DNA of 64,000 nucleotides from Paracoccaceae bacterium (GTDB lineage: Bacteria > Pseudomonadota > Alphaproteobacteria > Rhodobacterales > Rhodobacteraceae): positions 1 to 64,000 of the forward strand of contig JAQWSE010000011.1 of NCBI GenBank assembly GCA_029243395.1, in the 5' to 3' direction. The position numbers were made by a program, and so were the translations under genes. Every line of letters starts with the position of its first letter. Position 1 is the stretch's first letter. The notes beneath the pieces are model-generated. The model did not search any database. It was not told the origin of the DNA and was given only the letters and a program-made list of their open reading frames with translations. Below, one piece after another: positions 30,226-39,613 of the stretch.

Positions 30226-32502
30226 ATGGGTAAAACAAAAGAAGAAACTGCCAGGCGGGCGGCACTAGATTTTCACGAGTTTCCAAAACCTGGAAAATTG
30301 GAAATTCGTGCCACTAAGCCATTGGCCAACCAAAGTGATTTAGCAAAAGCCTATTCACCTGGAGTTGCTGAAGCATGTCTTGAAATTAATAATGATGCGA
30401 AAGAAGCGGTTCGTTACACTTCAAAAGCAAATCTTGTGGCAGTAGTTTCAAATGGATCTGCAGTTTTGGGCTTAGGTAATATTGGTCCATTAGCATCTAA
30501 ACCTGTAATGGAAGGAAAAGCAGTTCTTTTCAAAAAGTTTGCTGGAATCGATTGCTTCGACATTGAAATCAAAGAAGAAGACCCATATCGATTAGCTGAA
30601 ATAGTATCTTCTCTAGAACCTACCTTTGGAGCTATAAATTTGGAGGATATAAAAGCTCCGGATTGCTTCATAGTGGAAGAGGTATGTAGAAAAAATATGA
30701 ATATTCCAGTGTTTCATGATGATCAGCACGGTACAGCGATAGTAGTGGGCGCGGCTTTGATAAATTCTTTGCAGCTTGTCAAAAAGAAAATCTCAGAAAT
30801 TAAGGTGGTAACAACAGGAGGGGGAGCAGCAGGAATAGCATGCTTAAAAATGTTGATAAGTCTTGGGTGCAAGAGAGAAAATATTTGGTTATGTGACCTA
30901 TCTGGTCTTGTTACGGAGAGGCGTAATGAGAAAAACAAGCATAAAGCATTTTTTGCGCAGGATAGTAAATTGGAACTGCTGGAAGACGTAATTTCAGGAG
31001 CGGATTTTTTTCTTGGCCTATCAGGACCAGACACGCTGTCAAAAGCAATGTTAATGAAAATGAATTCTTCTCCCATCATTTTTGCCTTAGCAAATCCAAC
31101 ACCTGAAATCATGCCAGAAGTTGTTCATGAGTCGGTTGAAAATGCAATCGTTGCAACTGGGAGGTCAGATTACCCCAACCAGGTTAACAATGTATTATGC
31201 TTTCCTTTTATATTTAGAGGTGCATTGGATGTAGGAGCAACTGAAATAAATGAAGCTATGAAAATAGCCTGTGTGCAATCGATCGCTGAGTTGGCCAGAG
31301 AACATTCTTCTGCCGAAGCAGCTGCAGCTTATCAGGGTGAAGACATGAAGTTTGGGCCAAATTATGTGATCCCTAAACCTTTTGATCCAAGACTTTTGCC
31401 GTTAGTAGCTTCGGCAGTAGCCGAGGCTGCTGTGAATTCGGGTGTTGCCACTAGAGAAATCAAATCTATCACTGATTATACCAGAGATTTAGAGAGCTCT
31501 GCCTATAAAACCTCAATGCTGATGCGACCAGTATTTGGAGCAGCTAGATCAGCTACCAGACGAATAGTATTTTCTGAAGGAGAAGACGAAAGAGTTTTGA
31601 GGGCCTCTTTTGCTATGTTAGAGGAAACGGGTGACAGACCAATTCTAATTGGTAGACCTGAGGTTGTAATGCACAGGATAGATAAATATGGTTTGCCGCT
31701 AAGGATGAATCAAGACTTTCAACTAGTGAATCCAGAAAGTGACCCCCGCTTTAGAGATTACTGGGGAACCTATCATACGATAATGCAAAGAAGAGGAGTT
31801 ACCCCAGCCTTATCTCAAGCTATAATGAGAACAAATAGTACTGCAATCGCATCCATCATGGTTTATAGAAAAGAAGCTGATAGTATGATTTGTGGTACTT
31901 TCGGACAATATCTGTGGCACCTTAATTACATTCAACAGGTCCTAGAGAATGAGGGACTACAAGCTATTGGCGCTCTTTCTTTGATGATCCTTGAGAATGG
32001 CCCTCTTTTCATTGCAGATACACAAATAAATGCGATACCATCGCCGGAACAAATAGCTCAAACTGTTATCGCTACAGCCCGGCATGCACGGCGATTTGGG
32101 ATAGAACCAAAAATAGCTTTGTGCTCGCATTCGCAATTCGGTAATTTAGATAATATTTCAGGTAGAAACATGAGGAAGGCTTTGGAAATCTTGGATAATA
32201 GTAAATGTGATTTTTCCTATGAGGGTGAAATGCATTCTGATGCTGCACTTGATCCAGAACTTAGGTCACGAATTATGCCTAATAGCCGTTTTGAAGGAGC
32301 TGCAAACGCCTTAGTTTTTGCCAATACTGATGCAGCAAGTGGTGTTAGAAATATTCTAAAAATGTGTGCAAATGGTTTAGAGGTTGGTCCAATACTAATG
32401 GGCATGGGTAATAAGGCTCACATTGTAACACCTTCGATAACAGCAAGAGGACTTTTAAACATTGCAGCTTTAGCTGGAACTCCTGTTCAAACCTATGGTT
32501 AA
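30226..32502 (+). CDS. maeB: NADP-dependent malic enzyme with phosphotransacetylase-like domain
   Basis: 758 residues. The N-terminal malic-enzyme half (about 1-430) has SPGVAEACLEI, the FHDDQHGTAIV metal/substrate motif (about 164-174) and TTGGGAAGIACLKML for the cofactor (about 196-210). The C-terminal half (about 435-758) is related to phosphotransacetylase, as in E. coli MaeB; in MaeB it is thought to sense acetyl-CoA rather than catalyse. It decarboxylates malate to pyruvate with NADPH formation. Placed after the mutase, it can draw succinyl-CoA-derived malate out of the TCA cycle. Confidence 0.94.
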   Translation: MGKTKEETARRAALDFHEFPKPGKLEIRATKPLANQSDLAKAYSPGVAEACLEINNDAKEAVRYTSKANLVAVVSNGSAVLGLGNIGPLASKPVMEGKAVLFKKFAGIDCFDIEIKEEDPYRLAEIVSSLEPTFGAINLEDIKAPDCFIVEEVCRKNMNIPVFHDDQHGTAIVVGAALINSLQLVKKKISEIKVVTTGGGAAGIACLKMLISLGCKRENIWLCDLSGLVTERRNEKNKHKAFFAQDSKLELLEDVISGADFFLGLSGPDTLSKAMLMKMNSSPIIFALANPTPEIMPEVVHESVENAIVATGRSDYPNQVNNVLCFPFIFRGALDVGATEINEAMKIACVQSIAELAREHSSAEAAAAYQGEDMKFGPNYVIPKPFDPRLLPLVASAVAEAAVNSGVATREIKSITDYTRDLESSAYKTSMLMRPVFGAARSATRRIVFSEGEDERVLRASFAMLEETGDRPILIGRPEVVMHRIDKYGLPLRMNQDFQLVNPESDPRFRDYWGTYHTIMQRRGVTPALSQAIMRTNSTAIASIMVYRKEADSMICGTFGQYLWHLNYIQQVLENEGLQAIGALSLMILENGPLFIADTQINAIPSPEQIAQTVIATARHARRFGIEPKIALCSHSQFGNLDNISGRNMRKALEILDNSKCDFSYEGEMHSDAALDPELRSRIMPNSRFEGAANALVFANTDAASGVRNILKMCANGLEVGPILMGMGNKAHIVTPSITARGLLNIAALAGTPVQTYG

Positions 32503-32517
32503 AGATGATCAGGATAT

Positions 32518-34410
32518 ATGATGAATTATGAGGATACTTATTCTAGTTGGAAGTCAGATCCCGAACATTTTTGGATGGAAGCTGCTAAGGCTATTGATTG
32601 GTTTAAGTTTCCTTCTCATGCGTTAGACGAAAGTAGAAAACCTTTTTACACTTGGTATTCAGACGGTGAGGTTAATACATGCTTTAACGCGGTGGATCGT
32701 CATGTAGAAGGTGGTTTGGGCAAAAAAGCAGCAATTATCTATGATAGCCCAGTTACAGGTATTAAAAGAACATTAACTTTTAATGAATTGCTAGAGAAAA
32801 CAGCCAAATTTGCGGGAGCCTTAAAGAGGTCGGGAATTCAAAAAGGTGATAGGGTAATCATTTATATGCCTATGATTCCCGAAGCCATAATTTCTATGTT
32901 GGCATGTGCTCGCTTGGGCGCCATTCATTCAGTGGTGTTTGGGGGATTTGCATCTAAAGAATTAGCAGTGAGAATAGATGATGCGCAGCCTAGAGCAATT
33001 ATATCAGGCTCATGTGGAATAGAACCCAGCGGAATAGTACCTTATAAGCCACTTTTGGATAAAGCTATTGAACAATCCGATCATAAACCTGAGTTCTGTG
33101 TTGTCTATCAAAGAGAACAGTTAGAAGCTCCATTAGTTTTTGGTCGAGATCATGATTGGGATGAATTCCAAAAAGGTTCTGTTAGTTGCCCTTGCTTGCC
33201 TGTTTATGGATCTGATCCATTATATATTTTGTATACTTCTGGTACTACCGGTCAACCTAAGGGCGTTGTGAGACCTACTGGTGGTCATCTTGTTAGTTTA
33301 ATGTGGACAATGGAGAATTTCTATGGTGCTCAGCAAAAAGATGTTTTTTGGGCTGCATCTGACGTTGGCTGGGTGGTTGGCCATTCCTATATAGTTTATG
33401 CCCCCTTGTTTGCAGGGAATACTACGGTTCTTTTTGAAGGTAAGCCAATAGGGACCCCAGATCCAGGAACATTTTGGCGAGTTATAGAAGAACATGGAGT
33501 GAAAACATTATTTACTGCACCAACAGCTTTCCGAGCTATTAAGAGGAGTGATCCTGATGGTGACTATATTAAGAAATTTGATACTTCCACATTAAAGGCT
33601 CTCTTCTTGGCTGGTGAAAGGGCAGACCCTGATACCATCAAGTGGGCAGCTCAAAAATTAAAGGTCCCAGTCATTGATCATTGGTGGCAAACTGAGACAG
33701 GGTTTCCCATGGTGGGCTGTCCTTTGGGATTAGATTCTCCATCCATAAAAATAGGTTCTGCTGGTTTACCAATGCCTGGGTTTCAAATAGAAGTATTAGG
33801 AGATGATGGAAAAGAATTAGAATCAGGAAGGCTTGGCTCTATTGCCGTAAAGATGCCCCTACCTCCCGGAGCTCTTCCAACACTTTGGAATGCTGATGAA
33901 CGATTCAAGTCAGCTTACTTGTCGCGATTTCCTGGTTATTATGAAACAGGTGATGCAGGTATAATTGATTCTGAAGGATATGTATCCGTCATGGCGAGGA
34001 CAGATGATGTGATTAATACTGCAGGACACCGGCTCTCTACAGGAGCAATAGAAGAAGTATTGACCGAACATCCTGATATTGCAGAGTGCGCGGTAATTGG
34101 GGTAAAGGATGAATTGAAAGGTCAAATACCAATAGGTTTTATCTGCTTAAATGCCGGGGTAAATAGAAAATTAGAAGAGATAATGATAGAGGCGGTCTCA
34201 AGTGTCAGGGAAAAAATCGGTCCAGTTGCGAGCTTCAAAACTGCTATTGTGGTAGACAGGTTACCAAAAACAAGATCTGGAAAAATTCTACGTGGCACAA
34301 TGCTCAAGATAGCTAATGGTGATGATTTTACGACTCCAGCAACTATTGATGATATTACTAGCCTAGACAATATAAGAGAGTCCTTGGAGAAGGTTGGTTA
34401 TCCTAAATAA
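32518..34410 (+). CDS. prpE: Propionyl-CoA synthetase (acyl-CoA synthetase PrpE)
   Basis: 630-residue AMP-forming acyl-CoA ligase. The N-terminal EVNTCFNAVDRHVEGG and AIIYDSPVTG are closer to PrpE than to acetyl-CoA synthetase. The adenylation loop is YTSGTTGQPKGVV (about 239-251), with WWQTETGFP near residue 390; the C-terminal lysine regulated by acetylation in this family is in KTRSGKILRG (about 589). It activates propionate to propionyl-CoA, the entry step for the preceding carboxylase and mutase genes. ATG 32518 and 32521 are both possible starts. The 3' end is 13 bases from the convergent ALDH gene. Confidence 0.92.
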   Translation: MMNYEDTYSSWKSDPEHFWMEAAKAIDWFKFPSHALDESRKPFYTWYSDGEVNTCFNAVDRHVEGGLGKKAAIIYDSPVTGIKRTLTFNELLEKTAKFAGALKRSGIQKGDRVIIYMPMIPEAIISMLACARLGAIHSVVFGGFASKELAVRIDDAQPRAIISGSCGIEPSGIVPYKPLLDKAIEQSDHKPEFCVVYQREQLEAPLVFGRDHDWDEFQKGSVSCPCLPVYGSDPLYILYTSGTTGQPKGVVRPTGGHLVSLMWTMENFYGAQQKDVFWAASDVGWVVGHSYIVYAPLFAGNTTVLFEGKPIGTPDPGTFWRVIEEHGVKTLFTAPTAFRAIKRSDPDGDYIKKFDTSTLKALFLAGERADPDTIKWAAQKLKVPVIDHWWQTETGFPMVGCPLGLDSPSIKIGSAGLPMPGFQIEVLGDDGKELESGRLGSIAVKMPLPPGALPTLWNADERFKSAYLSRFPGYYETGDAGIIDSEGYVSVMARTDDVINTAGHRLSTGAIEEVLTEHPDIAECAVIGVKDELKGQIPIGFICLNAGVNRKLEEIMIEAVSSVREKIGPVASFKTAIVVDRLPKTRSGKILRGTMLKIANGDDFTTPATIDDITSLDNIRESLEKVGYPK

Positions 34411-34423
34411 CTCATGAGTAATG

Positions 34424-36787
34424 CTACTCACCGTATGGAATCCAGATATTTTTTACTTGTGTAGCTTTATATAGAGACAATGTTCGGAATTCTCTTGAAG
34501 GTTCTAACCAAGGATACTGTTGACCATAATTCACCCATGTTTGTTTTAAATTGGATATAGATAAGTCCTCAACAGTTTTTGAACCTTCTTTAGTTCCGAA
34601 ATACCAGAGACTATCGACTCCCATATGAACAGCTAATGTTTGGGTCAATGTGCTCCGATCTCCGGTGACTATATTAATTGCTCCTGCCGGCATATCAGAG
34701 GATTCAAATATTTGATACATGTCTAGAGCACTTAGTGGATATTTTTCAGATGGTATCGCTATGACACTATTGCCTGTACACAGAGCACTAAAAACCAAGT
34801 GAACAAAAGATAGTAGTGGGTTGTCGTCTGGGCACACAATTCCAATAACTCCTACAGGCTCATTAATTGCTAGTGAAACTCCTCGGATGGGTACATCGTG
34901 AATAGTACCTTCGAATTTATCTGCCCAGGCAGCATAGTGAAAAATTGTTTCAAGACTACTCTCGACCTCTTGCTTCCCATCTATTCCAGTCATCTTTTTA
35001 AGAATACTAGCGTATTCTTTCTTGCGTAATTCTAAATTTTCTGCTGCATAATAGAGAACTTGCGCCCTACTATGTGGGGTCATATTTCGCCACTTCACTT
35101 CTAGGCTTGCTGCTTCTACGGCCTCTCGGAGATCTTTTCTATTACCTTCTGGTACTTGTCCAATGATTTTCTTCTTAAAACCAAAAACTTTTCTGTCATA
35201 ACCGCTATCAGATCGCGTTTGTTTTCCTCCAATAAAGATTTTTCTTGTCCTATCAATAGTTTGTATCTCATCTTTCTCTATTAGGCTAATTTCTTTAATT
35301 GAAGATTTTTTATTATAATTTAATTTTCGTGAAAAGGTTGGATCTTTTAAGTATTCTAAAAGACCTTCTATTCCTCCCTCTCTTCCATAACCGCTTTCTC
35401 TATATCCCCCAAACCCGGCAGAAGCGTCAAACAAATTGGTTGAGTTAATCCACACAACGCCTACCTTGATCTTTGGTGCTAAATCTAGACTTAAGTTAAT
35501 ATTTTCGGTCCAAATACTTGCCGATAATCCATAACGCGAATTGTTAGCAATTGCGATTGCTTCTTTAGGTGTTCTAAACGGTATGACAGTAAGAACTGGC
35601 CCAAAGATCTCTGTTTGGCAAATGTCCATAGATTGATGTGTTTGCTCCAATAGGGTAGGCGGATAGAAAAAACCTTGTGTGGGAATTTCCATTTTAGGTT
35701 GATATATTTTGGCACCTTCTTTTTCACCGCTAGCAACCAAGTTCTTGATTTTCTCCAGTTGACTAAATGAATTGATAGCACCTATATCCGTAGACTTATC
35801 TAATGGATCCCCCAAGTGCAGTTTCCCCATTCTTCTCTTCAATTTAGCTACGAATTTTTTCTGAATTCCCTCTTGCACAAGTAATCTTGATCCTGCACAA
35901 CAGACCTCGCCCTGGTTAAACCATATTGAATCAATGACACCTTCAACGGCACTGTCTAGATCAGCATCTTCAAACACGATGAAAGCAGACTTGCCACCAA
36001 GTTCCAGACTTAATTTTTTTTCTAGTCCAGCTGTTTGCTTTCTTAGCAATCTTCCTACTTCAGTAGATCCGGTAAAAGCTATCTTTGCAATATCAGTATG
36101 TTTTACTATGAATGAGCCTGTTTTCCCATCACCAGTAATAATATTAATGACACCGGGGGGTATCTTTGCTTCCATGCAAAGTTCAGCAAAGAAAAGAGCA
36201 GTCAATGGAGTTGTTTCCGCTGGTTTTAGTACTAGAGTATTACCAGCTGCCAACGCGGGCGCTATTTTCCAGGCCAGCATTAATAATGGAAAATTCCATG
36301 GAATGATTTGGCCAACGACTCCAAGGGGTTCTTTCCGTGGGAATTTTTCCGGTAGAATTTTGGCCCATCCGGCATGGTGATAAAAGTGTCTTGCAACCAA
36401 TGGAATATCAATATCGCGGCTTTCACGTATAGGTTTGCCATTATCCAAAGTTTCCATAACAGCAAGAATTCGGCTATTTTTTTGGATTAAACGTGCCAAA
36501 GCATAAATACATTTTGCTCTTTGAAAGGGAGTAAAATTTTTCCAAGCCTTGAAGGCAGCTTTAGCTGACTTTACTGCCAGTTTGGCATCGTTCTCGGTTC
36601 CTTTTGATACTTTTGCTAACACTTCACCTGTTGAAGGGTTGATAGTATCAAAGGTATTCGTGGGCCTGGTCATTTCTCCATTTATAAAATGCCCAAATTT
36701 CTTTTTTGATTTAGATAACCAAGAGTAGACACTATCTGGGGACTCAGGTGATGGCCCATAGGTCATTTTCTTGTTTTGCTGCTTCAT
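34424..36787 (-). CDS. ALDH16-like bipartite aldehyde dehydrogenase
   Basis: 787 residues from the ATG at 36787, preceded by AAGGAA; a longer frame to 36844 overlaps deoC and is less likely. The first module (about 40-500) is a complete aldehyde dehydrogenase, with Glu in LELGGKS (about 261) and nucleophilic Cys in NQGEVCCAGS (about 295). The second module (about 520-787) resembles ALDH again (VGVIGIVCPDDNPLLSF, SALCTGNSVIAIPSE) but has no equivalent Cys or Glu motif, as in the ALDH16 family with its non-catalytic second domain. Directly downstream of deoC, it plausibly oxidises the acetaldehyde released from deoxyribose-5-phosphate. Confidence 0.88.
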   Translation of the reverse strand: MKQQNKKMTYGPSPESPDSVYSWLSKSKKKFGHFINGEMTRPTNTFDTINPSTGEVLAKVSKGTENDAKLAVKSAKAAFKAWKNFTPFQRAKCIYALARLIQKNSRILAVMETLDNGKPIRESRDIDIPLVARHFYHHAGWAKILPEKFPRKEPLGVVGQIIPWNFPLLMLAWKIAPALAAGNTLVLKPAETTPLTALFFAELCMEAKIPPGVINIITGDGKTGSFIVKHTDIAKIAFTGSTEVGRLLRKQTAGLEKKLSLELGGKSAFIVFEDADLDSAVEGVIDSIWFNQGEVCCAGSRLLVQEGIQKKFVAKLKRRMGKLHLGDPLDKSTDIGAINSFSQLEKIKNLVASGEKEGAKIYQPKMEIPTQGFFYPPTLLEQTHQSMDICQTEIFGPVLTVIPFRTPKEAIAIANNSRYGLSASIWTENINLSLDLAPKIKVGVVWINSTNLFDASAGFGGYRESGYGREGGIEGLLEYLKDPTFSRKLNYNKKSSIKEISLIEKDEIQTIDRTRKIFIGGKQTRSDSGYDRKVFGFKKKIIGQVPEGNRKDLREAVEAASLEVKWRNMTPHSRAQVLYYAAENLELRKKEYASILKKMTGIDGKQEVESSLETIFHYAAWADKFEGTIHDVPIRGVSLAINEPVGVIGIVCPDDNPLLSFVHLVFSALCTGNSVIAIPSEKYPLSALDMYQIFESSDMPAGAINIVTGDRSTLTQTLAVHMGVDSLWYFGTKEGSKTVEDLSISNLKQTWVNYGQQYPWLEPSREFRTLSLYKATQVKNIWIPYGE

Positions 36788-36797
36788 GCTATTCCTT

Positions 36798-37742
36798 TCA
36801 AACAATCGGATGTCTATTTCCAGACGAATATGCTCCAGAAACATAATGTTCTAGTTGCCTTTCAATGTCCGCAAGTAGTGATGATGCCCCAATTCTAAAC
36901 AAATTCTTATCAAGCCATTCTTCCTCTAGTTCTTCCTTCATCAATATTAAATAATTTATTGCCTGTTTGGCTTTGGAAATCCCACCAGCTGCTTTAAACC
37001 CTACTTTGATTCCAGTGAGGTCATGAAAATCTCGGATAGCTCTCAGCATGACTAAAGAGACCGGAAGGGTAGCATTCGTTGGTTCTTTTCCTGTTGAAGT
37101 CTTTATGAAATCGGCCCCAGCTAGCATAGAAACCCAGCTGGCTCTCACGACATTTCTAAGTGTTCCCAAATCGCCAGCTCCTATGATCACTTTTAAGTGA
37201 AGAGATCCACACGCTTTTTTATAAGTTAGCACATCATTATAGAGCGACCTCCAGTTAGCGGTTAGCACTTTATTTCTATTGATCACCACATCAATCTCAC
37301 TTGCACCATTCTTAATTGCAGCATTTATTTCACTAATTTTTGTACGTTCTGGAACAAGGCCTGTAGGAAAACCAGTGGCAACAGATGCTAACTCTATATT
37401 ACTTTCTCTGAGTGCTGATTTTGCAGTACGAACTAGCTCAGGGTAGACACAAACAGCTGCAACAGATATTGGGTTTTGTATCTTTAGTAAGTTTAGTATG
37501 TCGCGCCTAACTGGGTTTTTAGCCTTATGGCATATTCTATCTACTCTACCTGGCGTGTCATCTCCCGCTAAAGTTGTCAAATCCATAAATTCAATCGCTT
37601 TTAGCAGCCAATCTGCTTGATGTCTTTTTTTCACTGACCGACGTTTCATCAGAGTATCACATCGTCTTTCAACAGCACTAAGATTGACCTTTTGGCTCAA
37701 TATTAAATTAATATCTAAATCTATTGGTTCTCTTGGTATCAA
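36798..37742 (-). CDS. deoC: Deoxyribose-phosphate aldolase
   Basis: 314 residues of the longer DeoC type. The Schiff-base lysine is in GADFIKTSTGKEP (about residue 214). FMDLTTLAGDDTP near residue 52 and KVIIGAGDLGT near 182 are standard active-site strands, and KAAGGISKAKQA follows near 250. It splits 2-deoxyribose-5-phosphate into glyceraldehyde-3-phosphate and acetaldehyde. It is the first gene of a minus-strand pair with the ALDH16-like gene (10-base gap). It diverges from cdd-deoA-deoB-upp over 113 bases. Confidence 0.96.
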   Translation of the reverse strand: MIPREPIDLDINLILSQKVNLSAVERRCDTLMKRRSVKKRHQADWLLKAIEFMDLTTLAGDDTPGRVDRICHKAKNPVRRDILNLLKIQNPISVAAVCVYPELVRTAKSALRESNIELASVATGFPTGLVPERTKISEINAAIKNGASEIDVVINRNKVLTANWRSLYNDVLTYKKACGSLHLKVIIGAGDLGTLRNVVRASWVSMLAGADFIKTSTGKEPTNATLPVSLVMLRAIRDFHDLTGIKVGFKAAGGISKAKQAINYLILMKEELEEEWLDKNLFRIGASSLLADIERQLEHYVSGAYSSGNRHPIV

Positions 37743-37782
37743 AATAATCTACTTGAATATGATGGTGTATTTATCACAATTT

Positions 37783-37805
37783 GGTAACATGACCGTTATG
37801 ATACC
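37783..37805. promoter_or_regulatory. Candidate operator between deoC and cdd
   Basis: A 23-bp dyad: GGTAACAT (37783-37790), 7-base centre, ATGATACC (37798-37805), with one symmetric mismatch per arm. It sits in the middle of the 113-base divergent promoter region, so one repressor could control both operons. No regulator gene is adjacent. Confidence 0.45.
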
Positions 37806-37855
37806 CATTCCAAAAGGAGTGGTAAAGATTATTTAGATATGGCTTGAGGTGAATT

Positions 37856-38281
37856 ATGGAGCAGGAATCTTCAAAAGTTGATTTGAACCAGCTTAAAGAG
37901 ATCGCACACATGAATATGTTGAAAGCTTATGCCCCTTATTCAAAGTTCTTAGTTGGGGCTGCGATACTAGGCGGCGACAAAAGAATTTATGGCGGATGCA
38001 ATGTGGAGAATGCTGCTTATCCAGAGGGTATGTGTGCTGAAGCCAGTGCCATTAGTGCTATGATAGCCGGTGGAGTTAAGATCATTGAAAAAATATGCGT
38101 GATATCTCAATCTGAAAAAATTGTTAGCCCTTGTGGAGGTTGCAGACAAAAAATCCGAGAATTTTCAACAGTGGATACAAAAATTTTCCTCTTTAATATC
38201 ACAGGTTCATTCAAAGTTTTTTCAGTTGAGGAACTATTACCATTCAGTTTTTCTGAATTTGATGACCTAGTCAAACGTTAA
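37856..38281 (+). CDS. cdd: Cytidine deaminase
   Basis: 141-residue homotetrameric-type cytidine deaminase. The zinc site is CAEASAI (Cys60, catalytic Glu62) and PCGGCRQ (Cys93, Cys96). YAPYSKFLVGAA near residues 25-36 and the GCNVENAAYPEG substrate strand are typical. It deaminates cytidine and deoxycytidine to uridine and deoxyuridine. GAGGTGA lies before the ATG. First gene of the four-gene salvage operon; deoA follows after 12 bases. Confidence 0.95.
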   Translation: MEQESSKVDLNQLKEIAHMNMLKAYAPYSKFLVGAAILGGDKRIYGGCNVENAAYPEGMCAEASAISAMIAGGVKIIEKICVISQSEKIVSPCGGCRQKIREFSTVDTKIFLFNITGSFKVFSVEELLPFSFSEFDDLVKR

Positions 38282-38293
38282 TGAAAGAGCAGT

Positions 38294-39613
38294 ATGAGCA
38301 TGATTTTGATTCAAGATTTAATAACAAAAAAGCGTATTGGTAAAGAATTGACCGATGATGAATTGAATTGGTTTGTCCGTCAGCTCACGAATGGAGTTTT
38401 ATCCGAGGGACAAGTAGCTGCTCTTGCAATGGCGATATGTATCAAAGGAATGACTTTAAGAGAACGGGTTGCACTGACGCTTTCGATGAAAGACAGTGGA
38501 AAGACTCTGACTTGGGATTTGCCAGGTCCCGTGGTGGATAAGCATTCTACTGGTGGCGTGGGAGACGCGGTTTCTTTGTTGTTAGCACCAATCTTAGCTG
38601 CTTGTGGTGCATATGTTCCAATGATTTCAGGAAGAGGTTTAGGCCACACTGGTGGAACTCTTGACAAATTTGAGTCCATCCCAGGGTATAATACATCTCC
38701 GGATGAACACTTGTTCACAAAAGTTGTGGCTGAGGTTGGGTGTGCTATTATCGGGCAAACGAGTGAATTAGCTCCTGCAGATAGGCGCTTTTATTCCATT
38801 CGTGACGTAACTGGAACTGTTGAGTCGATTGACTTGATTACAGCATCTATCCTTTCAAAAAAATTAGCTGCCGGTTTGGAAGCTCTTGTTTTAGATGTCA
38901 AATGTGGAAATGGAGCGTTTATGACTGAATTTTCAGAAGCGTCGAATCTTGCTCGTTCCTTGGTTACAGTTTCAAATAATAGTGGCTGTAAGGCGAGTGC
39001 AATAGTAACGGACATGAATCAGCCCCTTTCAAATAGTGTTGGGAACTCTCTCGAAATTCAAGCAGTGATAAATATTTTGAGAGGAGAAGATATTGACGAC
39101 AGAATGCTAAATGTGACCTATGGCCTTGGCGAAAACATACTGTGTAATTGCGGTCTTTCCAATAATAAGATTGAAGCTCGGTCACGTATGGAAACAGTTT
39201 TGTCAAGTGGTGAAGCAGCAGAAAAATTCTCAAAAATGGTCAGTGGCTTAGGGGGACCAAAAGATCTGATAGAGAAATCGGAAAAATACCTTAGAGAGTC
39301 GATCATTATTGGAGATATATGTGCTGAAAAAACTGGTTACATTAATCACATAAATACAAGACAATTGGGAAACACTCTTATAGCATTAGGAGGAGGTCGA
39401 CGACGTCTTGAAGATAAAATTGATCATTCCGTTGGAATGAAGTTTTCGGCTGAACTAGGTAGTAGCGTTGAAAAGGGAATGCCTATAGCGAAAGTATACG
39501 CTCCATCGGAAGCATTATTTATCGCTGCTCATGAACAAATTACTCAATCTATTAGAATAGGACTTAACAGTGAACTGGATGAGCCGGACCCTATTATTGA
39601 GTATTTTGAATGA
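38294..39613 (+). CDS. deoA: Thymidine phosphorylase
   Basis: 439 residues. The pyrimidine phosphorylase signature is [18 protein letters not shown] (about 112-129), preceded by the phosphate site [16 protein letters not shown] (about 81-96). [11 protein letters not shown] near residue 200 is also conserved. It cleaves thymidine and deoxyuridine to the base and 2-deoxyribose-1-phosphate, which DeoB and DeoC then process. The stop overlaps the deoB ATG by 4 bases (ATGA). Confidence 0.96.
   Translation: MSMILIQDLITKKRIGKELTDDELNWFVRQLTNGVLSEGQVAALAMAICIKGMTLRERVALTLSMKDSGKTLTWDLPGPVVDKHSTGGVGDAVSLLLAPILAACGAYVPMISGRGLGHTGGTLDKFESIPGYNTSPDEHLFTKVVAEVGCAIIGQTSELAPADRRFYSIRDVTGTVESIDLITASILSKKLAAGLEALVLDVKCGNGAFMTEFSEASNLARSLVTVSNNSGCKASAIVTDMNQPLSNSVGNSLEIQAVINILRGEDIDDRMLNVTYGLGENILCNCGLSNNKIEARSRMETVLSSGEAAEKFSKMVSGLGGPKDLIEKSEKYLRESIIIGDICAEKTGYINHINTRQLGNTLIALGGGRRRLEDKIDHSVGMKFSAELGSSVEKGMPIAKVYAPSEALFIAAHEQITQSIRIGLNSELDEPDPIIEYFE

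Noticed and set aside
35934-36380. 148-codon plus-strand frame
   Set aside because: Shadow of the aldehyde dehydrogenase gene on the opposite strand, which has clear active-site motifs.
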